A DNA stretch of 5,908 nucleotides from Spirochaetia bacterium (GTDB lineage: Bacteria > Spirochaetota > Spirochaetia > Treponematales > Breznakiellaceae), in assembly GCA_026002595.1 (NCBI GenBank), contig BOBW01000098.1:1-5908 (forward strand), in the 5' to 3' direction. Below, piece by piece: positions 4,351 through 5,908 of the stretch. The notes under the pieces were generated by a model. It was given only the letters and a program-made list of their open reading frames with translations. It did not search any database and had not been told where the DNA came from. The translations under genes were made by a program, and so were the position numbers. How positions within the stretch are numbered: position 1 is the first letter of the stretch; the number at the start of each line of letters is the position of its first letter.

Positions 4351-4367
4351 ACAAAGTGACAAACAAA
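4345..4367. repeat. Direct repeats, likely operator
   Basis: TGACAAACAAA occurs at 4345-4355 and 4357-4367, with a 12-bp period, about one helical turn. The first copy covers the -35 of the leftward promoter. Position between two divergent units fits binding by the XRE-type regulator encoded at 4505. Confidence 0.55.
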
Positions 4368-4392
4368 AATTTATTACACAGTATGATTTATT

Positions 4393-4411
4393 GGTAGATA
4401 CGGGTAGATAC
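4393..4411. repeat. Second pair of direct repeats in the divergent control region
   Basis: GGTAGATAC occurs at 4393-4401 and 4403-4411, with a 10-bp period. It lies about 40-60 bp upstream of the rightward -35 box, separated from it by a T-rich stretch. It could be another regulator site, different in sequence from the repeats at 4345-4367. Confidence 0.45.
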
Positions 4412-4453
4412 AGGTTCTTTTGCCCAAAAACTATTTTTTTTATTTTTTCATAT

Positions 4454-4482
4454 TTGACATCAGTAAGAAAATTTGCTATGTT
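4454..4482 (+). promoter_or_regulatory. Rightward promoter of the XRE regulator, with extended -10
   Basis: A perfect -35 TTGACA (4454-4459) is followed after 17 bp by TATGTT (4477-4482), directly preceded by TGC, an extended -10 motif. The T-rich tract 4433-4448 upstream could act as an UP element. The start would be near 4489, only a few bases before the ribosome-binding site, giving a very short leader. Confidence 0.65.
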
Positions 4483-4504
4483 TTTCCTTTAAGAGGAGTC
4501 ATAA

Positions 4505-4876
4505 TTGGAAACGCTCGCAACCCGGATGGCACTTGTTATAAAAGAGCTTAATATTAATCAATATGAATTTGCGGAACAAATAGGGGTAGGCAATAATTAT
4601 ATAAGCCTGATTATCAACGGTAAAAGAGTCTCTATCTCTCTTTCCCTTTCCAAGTTGATCCAGGAGATGTTTGGCTATTCATCGGTATGGCTCCTGGATG
4701 GGATAGGCGAAAAGTTGATAAGAAACAGGCCCGACCCCCGATTGAAGTTAAACCCAAAACAAAAAGCGGTTCGTAAAAAAATTGAGAATTGCATAGACCA
4801 GATGACGCCACGACAGCTTGAAATCATGAGTGTCTATGCTCAATTTGTATATAGTCAGTCGAAAAAGAAGAAATAA
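4505..4876 (+). CDS. XRE-family (Cro/CI-type) helix-turn-helix transcription regulator
   Basis: A 123-residue protein starting at TTG 4505 (METLATRMALVIKELNINQ), with GAGGAG at 4493-4498 spaced 6 nt. Residues about 6-65 form the XRE fold: LATRMALVIKEL, then the helix-turn-helix NQYEFAEQIGVGNNYISLII with the typical NGKR that follows the recognition helix, then a helix ending in WLLDGIGE, common in this family. Residues 80-123 (KQKAVRKKIENCIDQM, PRQLEIMSVYAQFVYSQSKK) probably form helices for dimerisation, ending in a basic tail. It diverges from the two-gene unit at 3722-4293 and shares its control region, so it is the likely repressor or switch protein acting on the repeats there. In phages and ICEs such a gene keeps the element quiescent. 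No peptidase domain for RecA-dependent self-cleavage is present, so induction would need another signal. Confidence 0.85.
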   Translation: METLATRMALVIKELNINQYEFAEQIGVGNNYISLIINGKRVSISLSLSKLIQEMFGYSSVWLLDGIGEKLIRNRPDPRLKLNPKQKAVRKKIENCIDQMTPRQLEIMSVYAQFVYSQSKKKK

Positions 4877-4896
4877 GATACGACTGAGCAGATGAA

Positions 4897-4958
4897 TTGA
4901 CAAAGATTGGTGATATGGGATTAACTTAACTTTATCACTCATAAAGGAGTATCCTATC
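4897..4958 (+). promoter_or_regulatory. Leader of the Rpn-like gene: -35 box, inverted repeat, Shine-Dalgarno and ATC start
   Basis: A perfect TTGACA stands at 4897-4902, but the best -10 (ATTAAC at 4920-4925, 17 bp) is poor. An inverted repeat GTGATA (4910-4915)/TATCAC (4933-4938) overlaps it and could be an operator. AAGGAG (4944-4949) is followed after 6 nt by ATC at 4956, where an initiation codon is expected. Confidence 0.4.
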
Positions 4959-5908
4959 AAACGCGAAACCTTTCACTTGTTTGATTTATTGTTCAAAAAG
5001 ATTATACAGGAAGCCAGCCCGCAGGCGGTCGTCTCTCTGATAAACGGCCTTTTCGCTACCGATTATCCGCTTGACAGCACGATTTCTTTCCTCAATAAGG
5101 AAAAAGTCACCGCAGAATTGAAGCAGATTGTCTCTGATATGATGATGGCAATCGGGGGAGAGGTTTTTCATATCGAGGCACAAATTGACGATGATTTGAA
5201 CATGGCCTTACGGATGTTTCAGTACGGGTATCATGAAGCCATTAACAGGCAAAAAACAGGGAATGATGGCATTATAACCATCAAATTCCCGCAGGCACAT
5301 ATCCTCTATTGGGAAACGACCTATAAGACACCGGATGAAGTAATCCTTCATGTCATATTCCCCGATGGCACTCAACACGATTTTAAGGTTCCCACCTTCA
5401 AAGTTCTGGAACATGGGATAGCGGAGTTGGGAGAAAAGAATTTTGCGCTTCTCTTGCCGTTTTATATGCTCAAGTTTCGGAAACAGGTCAACGCCGCCAA
5501 AAGTACCGAAGAACGGCTTGTCTTGGCTCCGGAATTCGAAAAAACTATGAAAAGCCTGCTGGAGGCCGTGGAGCAGGTCCGGGAAAGCGGGTTATTGACG
5601 GAGGGAGATAGAAAGGTTATATTAGGGGAGATAAGGGTTATCTATTCAGAACTCTATCTGCCATATAAGGAATTTGAGGAGGCAAAACAAATGCTTGAAG
5701 AAGCAGTTTTAACCTGTTTTGACGAACAGGACCAGAAATGGCAGACCCGTCTTGATAGAGAAAAGCGGGAAGCAGCACAAAATTTACTTAAAGCCAGGGT
5801 TGCACCGGATATTGTCGCTCAATCCCTTGATTTACCATTGACCGAAATCGAAAAGCTCACCAAAACCGCATCTTCCAGCAATAGCGACAACCAAACCCGG
5901 AAAAATAG
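4956..5908 (+). CDS. Rpn/PD-(D/E)XK nuclease-family protein (transposase-like), apparent ATC start, 3' end outside window
   Basis: An uninterrupted frame of 317 codons reaches the right edge; the final TAG is out of frame, so the gene continues. The N-terminus reads (I)KRETFHLFDLLFKKI then SLINGLFATDYPLD, matching the usual MKRExxHxFDxLFKKI start of this family. Catalytic candidates are D61 in IVSDMMMAI and E74-x-Q76 in VFHIEAQID, the ExQ variant of the PD-(D/E)XK nuclease core. MALRMFQYGYHEAI and LLPFYMLKFRK are further family landmarks. The C-terminal part, from about residue 215, is strongly helical and charged, and ends with APDIVAQSLDLPLTEIEKL, a short helix-turn-helix-like tail often seen here. 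Relatives include Rpn proteins, which promote RecA-independent recombination and cut DNA. No ATG, GTG or TTG with a suitable ribosome-binding site exists near the start; ATC 4956 lies 6 nt after AAGGAG. The first ATG (5133-5141 region) is inside the nuclease core. Confidence 0.8.
   Translation, partial: MKRETFHLFDLLFKKIIQEASPQAVVSLINGLFATDYPLDSTISFLNKEKVTAELKQIVSDMMMAIGGEVFHIEAQIDDDLNMALRMFQYGYHEAINRQKTGNDGIITIKFPQAHILYWETTYKTPDEVILHVIFPDGTQHDFKVPTFKVLEHGIAELGEKNFALLLPFYMLKFRKQVNAAKSTEERLVLAPEFEKTMKSLLEAVEQVRESGLLTEGDRKVILGEIRVIYSELYLPYKEFEEAKQMLEEAVLTCFDEQDQKWQTRLDREKREAAQNLLKARVAPDIVAQSLDLPLTEIEKLTKTASSSNSDNQTRKN

Noticed and set aside
5208..5414. 68-codon minus-strand frame inside the Rpn-like gene
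   Set aside because: Antisense shadow of a well-conserved coding region, without start signals.
5906..5908. TAG at the window end as the stop of the Rpn-like gene
   Set aside because: It is out of frame: the in-frame codons end AAA AAT followed by the incomplete codon AG, so the gene continues past the window.
1..5908. CRISPR array, retron, or canonical phage structural genes
   Set aside because: No regularly spaced repeats of 24-40 bp, no reverse transcriptase motif and no capsid, portal or tail proteins were seen on either strand.

Overview
The window looks like the inside of a decayed chromosomal integrative element (genomic island) from a bacterium that is probably a spirochaete of the Treponema type. 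That host assignment is an inference. It rests on the style of the Rpn/PD-(D/E)XK protein and of the long antitoxin in front of a PIN toxin, on the mixed GC content, and on strong Shine-Dalgarno sites; no universally conserved gene is present to confirm it. Almost everything up to about 4300 reads on the minus strand, and the last two genes read on the plus strand.

Left end (1-1535): a fragment of an IS66-type transposase (1-215), a structurally complete 886-bp IS5-family insertion sequence (217-1102), and the N-terminal part of a tyrosine-recombinase integrase (1103-1535). The IS has 21-bp terminal inverted repeats with one mismatch, TA on both flanks, and a transposase split by a -1 frameshift at an A8 tract. 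Its two flanks belong to two different genes, so a rearrangement took place through this IS.

Attachment region (1536-1980): just upstream of the integrase are a perfect 14-bp inverted repeat and then the 3' half of a tRNA-Leu(CAG) gene, starting at the anticodon arm. The anticodon arm forms a core-site-like structure of two 7-bp arms around 7 bp. The 5' half of the tRNA is absent. A near-consensus promoter at 1872-1900 points across this site toward the integrase.

Middle (1981-3407): a PIN-domain toxin with a long (162 aa) upstream antitoxin, then a small unknown gene overlapping an excisionase/MerR-like helix-turn-helix gene. All read leftward and each gene has a clear ribosome-binding site. 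A stretch of about 300 bp (3421-3721) has no convincing gene but carries a terminator hairpin, a 17-bp palindrome and two tandem hairpins.

Right part (3722-5908): two small leftward genes of unknown function, and diverging from them an XRE-type helix-turn-helix regulator with a strong promoter. The shared 211-bp control region holds two sets of short direct repeats and two oppositely facing promoters, like a phage or ICE lysogeny switch. The first leftward gene ends in an A9 tract that puts three alternative C-termini in play. The window ends in an Rpn-family nuclease-like protein (PD-(D/E)XK) that appears to start at an ATC codon and runs off the right edge.

Working model (inference): an integrative element that entered a tRNA-Leu gene, carrying a repressor-like switch, an excisionase-like gene, a toxin-antitoxin pair and an Rpn-type protein, whose neighbouring integrase was later broken by IS activity.
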